From positions 1-57,303 of the forward strand of contig VXWP01000033.1 of the NCBI GenBank assembly GCA_009835325.1: a DNA stretch of 57,303 nucleotides. The letters run 5' to 3'. The translations under genes were made by a program, and so were the position numbers. The notes beneath the pieces are model-generated. The model made no database searches, was not told the origin of the DNA, and worked only from the letters and a program-made list of their open reading frames with translations. Source of the DNA: Gemmatimonadota bacterium (GTDB lineage: Bacteria; JAAXHH01). How positions within the stretch are numbered: position 1 is the first letter of the stretch; the number at the start of each line of letters is the position of its first letter. Below, piece after piece: positions 36,287 to 44,466 of this stretch.

Positions 36287-36300
36287 GGAGGGCATTCATA
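36287..36300 (+). promoter_or_regulatory. ribosome-binding site placed before an ATA codon
   Basis: GGAGGG at 36287-36292 is followed after 5 bases by ATA at 36298-36300, in frame with the conserved N-terminus of the polyprenyl synthase. There is no ATG, GTG or TTG in this frame between the upstream stop TGA (36223-36225) and GTG 36382. Confidence 0.55.
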
Positions 36301-37269
36301 GACTTCCGAACCATCAGCGCGCCGGTCCAGATCCATCTCGACCAGTTTGAGCAGAAGATCAGCGAGATCTCCCGGTCCGACGTGGAGGTCATCAACCAGA
36401 TCTGGGCCCACCTGGTTCGCACCAAGGGAAAACGGCTGAGACCCGCGCTGGTATTTCTTTCGGCCTCGGCATACGGTACGCCGTGCCGGGAGACCATGCT
36501 GGCGGCGTTCATCATCGAGCTCTGCCACACCGCGACGCTGATTCACGACGACGTGGTGGACCGCGCGACCACGCGCCGCGGTCTGCCCACACTGAATTCC
36601 AAATGGGACAACCACGTTTCGGTGCTTATGGGCGACAACGTGATCGCCAGGGTGTTGACGCTGATCGCGAAACTCGACTGTTCGCGGATCACGGCGAAGA
36701 TCGCGGCATGCGTGGAACGGCTGACCGAGGGCGAGTTGCACCAGGCCATCCGCCGGTTCAACATCCGGACGACCGAGGCGGAGTACTATCGCATCATCAG
36801 CAACAAGACGTCCTCGCTCATCGCGTGCGGGTGCGATTCCGGAGCATATCTCTCAAGCCGTTCGGCCGAGACGGCCTGCCGGTTCGGCGATTTCGGCGAG
36901 AAGCTCGGCATGGCTTTCCAGATCACCGATGACATCCTCAATTTCACGGGAGACGAAGACGTCATTGGAAAACCGAGGGGAAACGACTTCCGCGAAGGGA
37001 CGGTCACCCTGCCGTTGATCCACGCCCTCCGGAACGCTTCCACCGAAGGCAACAGGCGCGTGGAGCAGTTGATGAAGGAGGAATGGAGCGACCGCGTCTG
37101 CGACGAGATCGTCGAGTTCGTCCACGTCCACGACGGCATCCGCTACGCGAAAGGCAAGGCGCTGGCCTACGCGGAGGAAGCCAAGCGTAGCCTCCGTGAC
37201 GAGCCGGAGACCCGGGCGAAGGACGCGCTCCTGAACATGGTCGACTACGCCATAGAACGGGATCGATGA
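36298..37269 (+). CDS. polyprenyl (octaprenyl/heptaprenyl-type) diphosphate synthase
   Basis: Read from ATA 36298, the product is about 323 residues, the usual family length. It begins IDFRTISAPVQIHLDQFEQ, which aligns with the normal N-terminus of bacterial long-chain prenyl synthases. The first Asp-rich motif is intact in LIHDDVVDRATTRRG. The second reads QITDDILNFTGD, with Asn where the fifth residue is often Asp. The KPRGNDFREGTVTLPLIHAL segment is standard. The enzyme makes the isoprenoid tail of respiratory quinones from FPP and IPP, fitting its position after the nuo operon. If translation instead began at GTG 36382 the first 28 conserved residues would be lost. Confidence 0.85.
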   Translation: MDFRTISAPVQIHLDQFEQKISEISRSDVEVINQIWAHLVRTKGKRLRPALVFLSASAYGTPCRETMLAAFIIELCHTATLIHDDVVDRATTRRGLPTLNSKWDNHVSVLMGDNVIARVLTLIAKLDCSRITAKIAACVERLTEGELHQAIRRFNIRTTEAEYYRIISNKTSSLIACGCDSGAYLSSRSAETACRFGDFGEKLGMAFQITDDILNFTGDEDVIGKPRGNDFREGTVTLPLIHALRNASTEGNRRVEQLMKEEWSDRVCDEIVEFVHVHDGIRYAKGKALAYAEEAKRSLRDEPETRAKDALLNMVDYAIERDR

Positions 37270-37276
37270 TGCAGGT

Positions 37277-38152
37277 ATGGATACGATATCCGTAATCGTC
37301 ATTACCTATAACGAAGAACCGCATATCGATACCTGTCTGCAGAGCGTTTCCTGGGTGGACGAAATCGTGGTGGTGGACTGCGGAAGCACCGATCGGACGG
37401 TCGAGATCTGCAACGGCCACGAAAAGGTCCGGTTGTATCACGAAGACCGGCACGGCAGCGGACAGCAGAAGCAGCAGGCGCTGGACCGGGCGGTTTCCGA
37501 ATGGGTGTTGAACCTGGACGCGGACGAGCGGCTCAGCGAGCCGCTTGAGTTGGAGATCCGAAGCCTTCTCGCGTCACCCGCATCCTGCGACGGCTATCAT
37601 GTGCCCAGGGAGAACTACTTCCTCTCCCGGCACATCCGCCATGCGGCCGGCTGGGGAGACGACCGGCCGCTCCGGCTGTTCCGCCGGAGCAAGACGCAGG
37701 TCACCCGGACCCAGGTCCACGAGACCTTCTTCGTCGACGGGTCTACCGGCTGCCTCGATGCACCGCTGGTACACGATGCCTATACCAGCCTGTACCAGTA
37801 TATCGAGAAGCTGAACGAGTACACGTCGATCGAGGTGAGGAACCGGCTGAAAGCGCGGCCGGACCGTAAGATAACCTGGGTGCACATCGCCATCGCTCCC
37901 CTGGGCGCGTTCTGGAAGTTGTACGTGATGAAAAGAGGGTATCTGGATGGGATGCAAGGACTTCTGCTATGCCTGCTCTCATCGGTTTCGGTCATGTCCG
38001 GGTACGCGAAGACCTGGGAATACGGGATGTACAGGAAGCGGGGCGGCCGGATGTTTCCGCCCATACGAACCGAAGAGGTACGGACCCGGCAGCCGGGCTA
38101 CAACCGGCTGATCCGGGGTGGCGACGACGAATTCAACTGGAAGGACGACTGA
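37277..38152 (+). CDS. glycosyltransferase family 2 (WaaE/KdtX-like)
   Basis: The 291-residue protein has a GT-A fold opening ISVIVITYNEEPHIDTCLQSVSWVDEIVVVDCGSTDRT. It carries the metal-binding DADER in VLNLDADERL, and RLFRR with HETFFVDG further on, close to LPS-core beta-glucosyltransferases. A C-terminal hydrophobic or amphipathic part may touch the inner membrane. It is 7 bases after the polyprenyl synthase and 6 before the next gene, so it begins the envelope glycan run. Two relatives lie at 46339 and 47150. The sugar donor is unknown. Confidence 0.9.
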   Translation: MDTISVIVITYNEEPHIDTCLQSVSWVDEIVVVDCGSTDRTVEICNGHEKVRLYHEDRHGSGQQKQQALDRAVSEWVLNLDADERLSEPLELEIRSLLASPASCDGYHVPRENYFLSRHIRHAAGWGDDRPLRLFRRSKTQVTRTQVHETFFVDGSTGCLDAPLVHDAYTSLYQYIEKLNEYTSIEVRNRLKARPDRKITWVHIAIAPLGAFWKLYVMKRGYLDGMQGLLLCLLSSVSVMSGYAKTWEYGMYRKRGGRMFPPIRTEEVRTRQPGYNRLIRGGDDEFNWKDD

Positions 38153-38158
38153 CCACCG

Positions 38159-39145
38159 ATGGGCCTTAAAGACTCCCTTTACAAGACGGCTTCCCGGTAC
38201 GAGCCGGTTCAGCGGGTCCTGCGCAATGCCATTGTTGCGCGGAAACTGCGGTTTCCGGAAGTGATCAGTATCGAGGGGTCGAGTTACTGCAACGCCGACT
38301 GCATCATGTGCCCGCGTGAACTGTTGAGCCGCAAGAAGGGCAACATGTCCATGGACCTGTACCGCAAGATCATCGACGAATGCGCCGAAAACGCCCGGTA
38401 CATCCGGCTCATACAACCCTTCATGTTCGGAGAGTCCTTCATCAACAAGAAACTCGTCGACATGATCGCGTATACGAAGCAAAAGCTGCCCCGCGTGCCG
38501 GTCAGCGTAAGCACCAACGGTTCCCTCATCACACCGCAGAAGGCGCAGGAGCTCATCGATTGCGGGCTGGACAAGATCAACATCGACATCGACGGGGCGA
38601 CGGCGGAGACCTTCGAGGCGGTGCGCGTCGGGCTCGACTATGAACAGGTGGTGGAGAACGCACGGTACCTGATGGAACTGAAGCGTTCCGTCCGCAGCAA
38701 GACGCCGGAAATCACGGTAACCATCATCAACATGGCCGAGACCCAGCACGAGATCGACGCGTTCAGGGACCTCTGGAAGCCCATCGCCGACCACGTGGTA
38801 GTGCAGAGCTACACGACCTGGACGGGCAGCGTGGAAGACAAGAACGTGGGCGACCAGGCCGAGGCGTCGGCCGCCGGCGGTTTCACCTTCCCCTGCAAGC
38901 ATCCCTGGGAGGAGTTCGTCATCGCGAACGACGGCCGGGTATCCATCTGCTGTCTCGATTTCGACTTCAAGGTGGAAGTGGGCGACGTCTCGAAGCAGTC
39001 GATCAGGGAAGTCTGGAACGGTGCGCCGATCCAGGAGATCCGCCAGAAGATGATCGAGAACAGGTATGACGAACTCGAGATCTGCAGCCAGTGCAACAAC
39101 TACATCTTCCAGACGGAATGCGCCTGGCACCAGGTGTGGAAATGA
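38159..39145 (+). CDS. radical SAM protein with SPASM domain
   Basis: The 328-residue protein has the radical SAM cluster motif C-x3-C-x2-C in SYCNADCIMCPREL, followed by GESFINKKL and VSVSTNGSLITPQKA. A SPASM auxiliary-cluster region includes FPCKHPWEEFVIANDGRVSICC and LEICSQCNNYIFQTEC. Similar proteins act on peptides or on sugar/lipid intermediates; many in glycan clusters have no known reaction. It lies between two glycosyltransferases on one strand with short gaps, so a role in modifying an envelope sugar or lipid is possible, but I infer this only from position. Confidence 0.88.
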   Translation: MGLKDSLYKTASRYEPVQRVLRNAIVARKLRFPEVISIEGSSYCNADCIMCPRELLSRKKGNMSMDLYRKIIDECAENARYIRLIQPFMFGESFINKKLVDMIAYTKQKLPRVPVSVSTNGSLITPQKAQELIDCGLDKINIDIDGATAETFEAVRVGLDYEQVVENARYLMELKRSVRSKTPEITVTIINMAETQHEIDAFRDLWKPIADHVVVQSYTTWTGSVEDKNVGDQAEASAAGGFTFPCKHPWEEFVIANDGRVSICCLDFDFKVEVGDVSKQSIREVWNGAPIQEIRQKMIENRYDELEICSQCNNYIFQTECAWHQVWK

Positions 39146-39239
39146 TGCCGGAGGAAGTGATACTGGCGGACTCGCCGGGATACCCGTAATCGTCCCCGAT
39201 CCGATCCCGATCCCCGATTCCATCGATTAAAGGATTGCC

Positions 39240-40385
39240 ATGACCGGCATGGCACCCGCGCGCATCCTGCAGGTATGCTCCTCCCTGGCCTGGGGCGGTA
39301 CGGAGATGCACGTTCCGATCCTGTCGGCAAAACTTCGGGACCGCGGTCACGACGTGCGCCTGGTGCTTCATCCAAAAGGATCGATTGTCGGCGAGGCCCG
39401 TGAACGGGGCTTCACGGTGGAATCCGTCCCCATCGGTGGTTACGTGAATCCTCTTTCGACCTGCGCGCTTCGGCGCTGCATCCGCCGCTTCCGGCCCGGC
39501 GTCCTCCATCTTCACCTTTCCCGCGACCTCTGGCAGGCCGTGCCCGCCGCGCGGCTGGCAGGGTTCGGGGGACCGCTCCTGCTCACCAAGCACGTCGGTT
39601 CCTACGTAACGAAAAAGGATCCGCTTCACCGCTGGCTGTACCGGCGCGTTTCCCGCGTCATCACGGTATCGGAGACGCTGAACCGGAACGTGCGGGAGAC
39701 CTGTCCCGTCCCGCCGGACCGCGTGGTGACGGTGCATCCGGCCCTGGACCTGGAAAGATTCGATCCGGCCCGCTACGACCGGGAAGACACGAGAAGATCG
39801 CTCGGGATCACCTCCGAAGCGCGGTTGGTGGGGACCGTGGGCCGTGTGTCTCCGGGGAAGGGCTACGAGGAGTTCCTGCAGGCCGCCCGGTTGCTTCGGG
39901 ACCGCCATCCGGAGTTGCCCCTGCGGTTCGTCGTGGTGGGCGAGGCGAGCTACGGCGAGGAAGCGTACCACGACGGAATCGTTCGACATGCCCGGGAACT
40001 CGGCCTCGGTGAAACCGTGCTGTTTACGGGCTTCAGGCGTGATATTCCCGCCTTGCTGTACGCCATGGACGTTTTTATATTCCCCTCCAGAGCGGAGGGA
40101 TTCGGCGCGACGGTCATCGAGGCGATGGCCATGGGCGTGGCCTGTGTATCGACCCGGTCGGACGGCACGCTGGACACCGTGGAGGACGGCGAAACGGGCC
40201 TGGTCTTCCAGGGCGGCGACGCGGAGGGGCTTGCGCGGTCGGTCGAATCGCTGCTGATGGACGAGCGTCTGCGCGCGCGTATCGCGGAGACCGGCCGCGC
40301 ACGGGCCAGGGCACGCTTCAATCTCGACGCCATGACCGACCGGGTGGAAGCGCTCTACGCCGCCTCAATGGCCCCTCCCGCCTGA
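39240..40385 (+). CDS. glycosyltransferase family 4
   Basis: The 381-residue GT-B enzyme opens ARILQVCSSLAWGGTEMHV. Its C-terminal domain has GRVSPGKGYEEFLQAA, FTGFRRDIPALL and the nucleotide-sugar motif SRAEGFGATVIEAMAMGVACVST with the E-x7-E spacing. Such enzymes extend LPS or capsule glycans. A 94-base gap separates it from the radical SAM gene. ATG 39240 is used; ATG 39249 is an alternative. Confidence 0.9.
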   Translation: MTGMAPARILQVCSSLAWGGTEMHVPILSAKLRDRGHDVRLVLHPKGSIVGEARERGFTVESVPIGGYVNPLSTCALRRCIRRFRPGVLHLHLSRDLWQAVPAARLAGFGGPLLLTKHVGSYVTKKDPLHRWLYRRVSRVITVSETLNRNVRETCPVPPDRVVTVHPALDLERFDPARYDREDTRRSLGITSEARLVGTVGRVSPGKGYEEFLQAARLLRDRHPELPLRFVVVGEASYGEEAYHDGIVRHARELGLGETVLFTGFRRDIPALLYAMDVFIFPSRAEGFGATVIEAMAMGVACVSTRSDGTLDTVEDGETGLVFQGGDAEGLARSVESLLMDERLRARIAETGRARARARFNLDAMTDRVEALYAASMAPPA

Positions 40386-40403
40386 CCCCATAATCGACCC
40401 CCC

Positions 40404-42329
40404 ATGAATCTGTATCTCCGAGTACTTTCCTACGTAAAACCCTACTGGTACTTCATGGCCGGCGCCATGGTATGCATGGCCTTTTTTGCGCTGACCAGCA
40501 GCGCCACGGTCTGGGTGGCCCTGCCCTTTCTGCAGACCCTCTTCGGCCAGGAAACCGTCCAGACGGTTCCGGACGGGCAGTCCGGGCAGGACGGGCGGTC
40601 CGGACTGCCCGGGCAGGGCGGGCAGCTCGGCGTGGCGCAGGATTCGGCGAACCGGCTGGAACAGCGCACCGGGATGACGGGCCTGCGCGAGACCTTGAAG
40701 GAACGCACCAACGACCTGATCAGGCGGCCGACCAAGCAGGCCACCCTCGAGCGCCTCTGCCTGATCATCCTGTTCATCCTCCTGCTCAAGAACATCAGCA
40801 GTTACCTGCAGGCCTACCTGATGGCCTACGCCGAGAACGGGGTCATCAAAGATCTCAGGAACCACCTGTATATCCATCTGCACCGCCTTTCCCTGTCCTA
40901 TTTCCACCGGGAACGCACGGGGGAGCTCATCTCCCGCGTATCCTACGACGTCATGAAGATCAACGGCACGATCTCGGCCGCCTTCGGCACGCTGGTCAAG
41001 GAGCCCATGCTGGTCGTGGTCTTCCTCGCGATCCTCCTGATCCTCAGCTGGCAGTTGACGCTGGTCTCGCTGGTCTTGCTTCCCCTGAGCGTCCTCGTCA
41101 TTACCACGGTAGGCCGGCGACTTCGCCGGAGCAGCACGGCCTCCCAGGAGGCCATGGCCGACCTGACCTCGACGCTCCAGGAGACCGTGGCCGGCGTGCG
41201 GGTGGTCAAGGCCTTCAACATGGAGTCCTTCGAAATCGGCAAGTTCAAGCGGCAGACGCAACACTACTTCCGCACGTTGCTCCGCCTGACTCACATGCAC
41301 AACCTGGCCAGCCCCGTCACGGAGATCCTGGGCGGCGCGGTGGGCCTGGCGATCCTCTGGTACGGCGGGCGGCAGGTGCTGGAAGGCGGCCTGCTGGCGC
41401 CCGAGGACTTCCTGACCTTCTTCCTGGCCCTCTTTTCCATGATGAAACCGGTCAAGGAACTCGGCCAGGTGCACAACCGGATCCAGGAGGGGATCGCGGC
41501 CGCCGACCGCGTGTTTTCCGTGCTGGACACGGCCCCGGAGATCACGGACGCTCCCGGCGCGGCCCCGTTGCCCGACCTGCGGCGTGAGATCCGGCTCGAT
41601 CGCGTGACTTTCCGTTACGATACGGTCTCCGATCCCGCCCTGGAAGAGATCGACCTGGTGGTCCGATCGGGCGAGACCGTGGCGCTTGTGGGACCCAGCG
41701 GAGGCGGCAAGTCCACCCTGGTGGATCTCGTCGCGCGGTTCTACGATCCGACCGGGGGGCGCATCGAAATCGACGGGAAAGACCTGCGTACGGTCACCGT
41801 GGCCTCCCTCCGGGAGAAGATGGGGATCGTTACCCAGGACGTGATCCTCTTCAACGACACGGTCCGCAACAATATCGCCTACGGCGTGGTGGACATGCCC
41901 CTGGACCGGATTCGGTCCGCAGCGGCCGCCGCGAACGCGGACGCCTTCATCGAGCAGTTGCCCGATGGGTACGATACGTTTCTCGGGGAGCGGGGCGTGC
42001 GCCTTTCCGGGGGGCAGCGCCAGCGCATCGCCATCGCCCGGGCCATCCTGAAGGATCCCCAGATTCTCATATTCGACGAGGCCACGTCCAGCCTGGACAC
42101 CGAGTCCGAGCTGCTGGTCCAGGAGGCCATCGATCGGCTGATGAAGGGCAGGACGGCCCTGGTCATCGCCCATCGCCTGTCGACGGTGCAGAAGGCGGAC
42201 CGGGTGGTCGTGGTCGACCGCGGCCGGATCGTCCAGTCCGGCGTCCACGCGTCGCTGGTCCAGGAAGACGGCCTGTACCGGAAGCTCTACAACCTGCAGT
42301 TCCGGGACCAGGAACCGGTCGCGGATTAA
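40404..42329 (+). CDS. MsbA-like ABC transporter (lipid A/lipid-linked glycan exporter)
   Basis: The 641-residue half-transporter has an N-terminal six-helix domain and a C-terminal ATPase. Walker A is at about 430-437 (GPSGGGKS), the signature is LSGGQRQRIAIARA, Walker B is ILIFDEATSSLD, and the H-loop is IAHRL. This architecture flips lipid A-core or similar glycolipids across the inner membrane. A low-complexity Gly/Gln/Asp insert lies between the first two helices, around residues 56-80. It is embedded among glycosyltransferases, supporting an LPS role. The length is slightly above the usual 580 residues because of the insert. Confidence 0.92.
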   Translation: MNLYLRVLSYVKPYWYFMAGAMVCMAFFALTSSATVWVALPFLQTLFGQETVQTVPDGQSGQDGRSGLPGQGGQLGVAQDSANRLEQRTGMTGLRETLKERTNDLIRRPTKQATLERLCLIILFILLLKNISSYLQAYLMAYAENGVIKDLRNHLYIHLHRLSLSYFHRERTGELISRVSYDVMKINGTISAAFGTLVKEPMLVVVFLAILLILSWQLTLVSLVLLPLSVLVITTVGRRLRRSSTASQEAMADLTSTLQETVAGVRVVKAFNMESFEIGKFKRQTQHYFRTLLRLTHMHNLASPVTEILGGAVGLAILWYGGRQVLEGGLLAPEDFLTFFLALFSMMKPVKELGQVHNRIQEGIAAADRVFSVLDTAPEITDAPGAAPLPDLRREIRLDRVTFRYDTVSDPALEEIDLVVRSGETVALVGPSGGGKSTLVDLVARFYDPTGGRIEIDGKDLRTVTVASLREKMGIVTQDVILFNDTVRNNIAYGVVDMPLDRIRSAAAAANADAFIEQLPDGYDTFLGERGVRLSGGQRQRIAIARAILKDPQILIFDEATSSLDTESELLVQEAIDRLMKGRTALVIAHRLSTVQKADRVVVVDRGRIVQSGVHASLVQEDGLYRKLYNLQFRDQEPVAD

Positions 42330-42339
42330 CGGACGGCCG

Positions 42340-43485
42340 ATGATGTGGTATCCTATCGAGAAGCGACTCAAGACCCGGGTGCTCAAGTGGCTGGCCAGCC
42401 ATCCACTGGGCAATCGCCGTACGCCGCCCGGCGAGGTCGACATCGAACGCATCGGCCGGATCCTGATTATCCGGCAACACGATCAGTTCGGCGATTTCCT
42501 GCTGACCACCCCCGCGATCCACGCGCTGCGGGCGCGGTTTCCCGCCGCGCACCTCACCCTGGTGGTCCGCGCCTACCTGTACCCCGTGGCCCGAAACAAT
42601 CCGGACGTGGACGAGGTCCTGCTGTTCCACGAATCCGGTTTCCGCTGGCGGCCCCGGGACATCCGGTCTTTCGTCGATCTCATGCGGAACCCCGTCGACC
42701 TCGCCGTCGTGTTCAACACGGTTTCCCATTCCCTGTCCAGCGACCTCATCGCCTGGCTTTCGGGCGCTTCCGTGGTCATGGGACCCGAAACGCCCACCTT
42801 CGACCACCTCGACCACAATCCTTTCTACACGATCAACGTGCCCGTGAATCTCGATCCCAGGCACCAGATCCAGCGGAACCTGGACGTGGTGCGGCACGTG
42901 GGCGCCGATACGGACGACCTGTCCTACCGTTACGCCATGGCTGCGGAAGAACGGGCGACCGGCAGGGCGGTGATCGATGGCCTGGACGGAGATCCCGGGA
43001 AGCCCGGAGGCCCCGTGGTCGCCGTCCACTTCGGCACCGGGGACGCGAGGAAGCGATACCCCGTGGAGCAGCTGGCCCGTGTCTGCGATGAGTTGGCCGC
43101 CCGGCGCTCCGCCCGGATCCTGATCATCCCCGCGCCTGGAGAAGAAGGACTGCTGCGTGCGCTGCGCGAAGCGGCATCCGCTCTGTTGCACAGCGCGCCG
43201 TCCCTTTCGCTGCGGGAGGTCGCCGGCGTGATCCACGCCGCGGACCTGCTCGTATGCAACGACACCGGGGTCCTCCACCTGGCCGCCGCCGTGGAGACGC
43301 CGACCCTGTCCTTCCACGCCACCAGCGATCCGGCCTACTGGAAGCCGCCCGGCCGAAGGCACCGCGCCTTCTACGCCGCCAGTCAACGGATCGAGGAGAT
43401 CCCGCCGGACCGCGTGTGCCGCGAAATCATCGCCATGCTCGACGATTCCGGTAGCGGCGAATCGGGCGAGATCATCCGGCTCTGA
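42340..43485 (+). CDS. glycosyltransferase family 9 (heptosyltransferase-like), first copy
   Basis: The 381-residue GT-B protein opens with RILIIRQHDQFGDFLLTTPAIHALRARFP, the conserved GT9 nucleotide-sugar fold start. It has VAVHFGTGDARKRYPVEQLARV and VCNDTGVLHLAAAVETPTL for donor and acceptor contacts. GT9 enzymes usually add ADP-heptose to LPS inner core. The sequence LSFHATSDPAYWKPPG differs from the family's usual FGPTxP, so the acceptor may differ. It starts 11 bases after the exporter stop. Confidence 0.9.
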   Translation: MMWYPIEKRLKTRVLKWLASHPLGNRRTPPGEVDIERIGRILIIRQHDQFGDFLLTTPAIHALRARFPAAHLTLVVRAYLYPVARNNPDVDEVLLFHESGFRWRPRDIRSFVDLMRNPVDLAVVFNTVSHSLSSDLIAWLSGASVVMGPETPTFDHLDHNPFYTINVPVNLDPRHQIQRNLDVVRHVGADTDDLSYRYAMAAEERATGRAVIDGLDGDPGKPGGPVVAVHFGTGDARKRYPVEQLARVCDELAARRSARILIIPAPGEEGLLRALREAASALLHSAPSLSLREVAGVIHAADLLVCNDTGVLHLAAAVETPTLSFHATSDPAYWKPPGRRHRAFYAASQRIEEIPPDRVCREIIAMLDDSGSGESGEIIRL

Positions 43486-43511
43486 ACCCGGTCCGTGACG
43501 GCCTAATTCAC

Positions 43512-43540
43512 TTGACACGACCCCAGCCCGATCATACCAT
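43512..43540 (+). promoter_or_regulatory. internal promoter before the methyltransferase
   Basis: TTGACA at 43512-43517, 17 bases and TACCAT at 43535-43540. If used, transcription starts near 43547, so the methyltransferase would begin at ATG 43566 or 43587 rather than at TTG 43512 or ATG 43539. Confidence 0.4.
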
Positions 43541-43586
43541 GTTGCCCGCTCAGGCGAACGCCTCCATGGCACGGGAACGGGTGAAC

Positions 43587-44087
43587 ATGGCGACCAAACT
43601 CGATCTGGGCTGCGGACCTTTCGGGAAGCTGGAAGGGGCCGTCGGCCTGGACATCAACGATGCGGCGCACGTGGACGTCGTGCACAGCCTGGACGACTAC
43701 CCCTATCCCTTCGACGACGCACAGTTCGATCACGTCGAGATGTCACATATCCTGGAGCACATCCTCCAGCCGGCCCGGGCCATGGACGAAGTGTACCGCA
43801 TCGCGCGGCCCGGGGCTTCGATCCGCATCGTCACGCCCCATTACTCGTCGCAGCTGTCCTATGGCGACCTGACGCACTATCATCACTTCGGCTACGTGAC
43901 GATCACCCAGATGTGCCGGGACGGACGGTTTCGGATGGACGAATGCAGGCTGATCTTCAGCGACGTCTACCGGGTACTGGGCATCAGCCTGCTCGCCAAC
44001 TGGTTTCCCCGCCGATGGGAGAAGTACCTCGCGTTCATCTTCCCCGGCATGTACGTGGAGGCGAAGCTGACCGTAGTCAAGCTCTGA
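43587..44087 (+). CDS. SAM-dependent methyltransferase, class I
   Basis: The 166-residue protein begins MATKLDLGCGPFGKLEGAVGLDI, where DLGCGP is the SAM-binding motif I. It then has PFDDAQFDHVEMSHILEHI and RPGASIRIVTPHYSS, typical of small class I methyltransferases found in glycan clusters. Upstream in-frame starts at 43566, 43539 and 43512 are possible; the two earliest overlap a promoter-like element. A substrate cannot be read; methylation of a sugar or glycan terminus fits the cluster. Confidence 0.85.
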   Translation: MATKLDLGCGPFGKLEGAVGLDINDAAHVDVVHSLDDYPYPFDDAQFDHVEMSHILEHILQPARAMDEVYRIARPGASIRIVTPHYSSQLSYGDLTHYHHFGYVTITQMCRDGRFRMDECRLIFSDVYRVLGISLLANWFPRRWEKYLAFIFPGMYVEAKLTVVKL

Positions 44088-44115
44088 ACGGTTAGGGATG
44101 AACCGGAGGACCGAC

Positions 44116-44457
44116 ATGTCTGATTCGACGGATTCAGCCGGCAGCAGGGCCGCCTCGACGGATTCAGCCGGCAGGAAGGCCGCCGCGGCGCTGCGCCGCT
44201 ACTGGCGGGCGAACATACGGATCATGGCCGTGCTGCTCGGGCTGTGGGCCCTGGCCGGACTGGGGGCCGGCATCCTGTTCGCGGACGCGCTCAACGCGTA
44301 CCGCATTTCCGGCACCGGCTTTCCCCTGGGGTTCTGGTTCGCTCACCAGGGCAGCATCATCGTCTTCGTGCTGCTCATACTGGCCTACTGCCTGTACATG
44401 AACCGCCTGGACAACCGGCACCGCCGGGAACTCGAAACCACCAGGCAGGAAGGGTAG
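44116..44457 (+). CDS. DUF4212 protein, small subunit of a sodium/solute symporter
   Basis: The 113-residue protein has two predicted helices (about 38-58 and 76-94) with the family phrases YWRANIRIMAVLLGLWALAG and GFPLGFWFAHQGSIIVFV. DUF4212 proteins accompany SSS-family symporters of the VC_2705 type, and the large subunit follows 9 bases downstream. A perfect GGAGG 6 bases before ATG 44116 sets the start; ATG 44098 is possible. The N-terminus contains a tandem duplication (STDSAGxxAA twice). Confidence 0.9.
   Translation: MSDSTDSAGSRAASTDSAGRKAAAALRRYWRANIRIMAVLLGLWALAGLGAGILFADALNAYRISGTGFPLGFWFAHQGSIIVFVLLILAYCLYMNRLDNRHRRELETTRQEG
44125..44184. repeat. 30-bp tandem duplication in the DUF4212 gene
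   Basis: Two adjacent 30-base units (44125-44154 and 44155-44184) differ at two positions and encode the duplicated STDSAG segment of the cytoplasmic N-terminus. The frame is preserved. Confidence 0.85.
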
Positions 44458-44466
44458 GCGCGGGCG

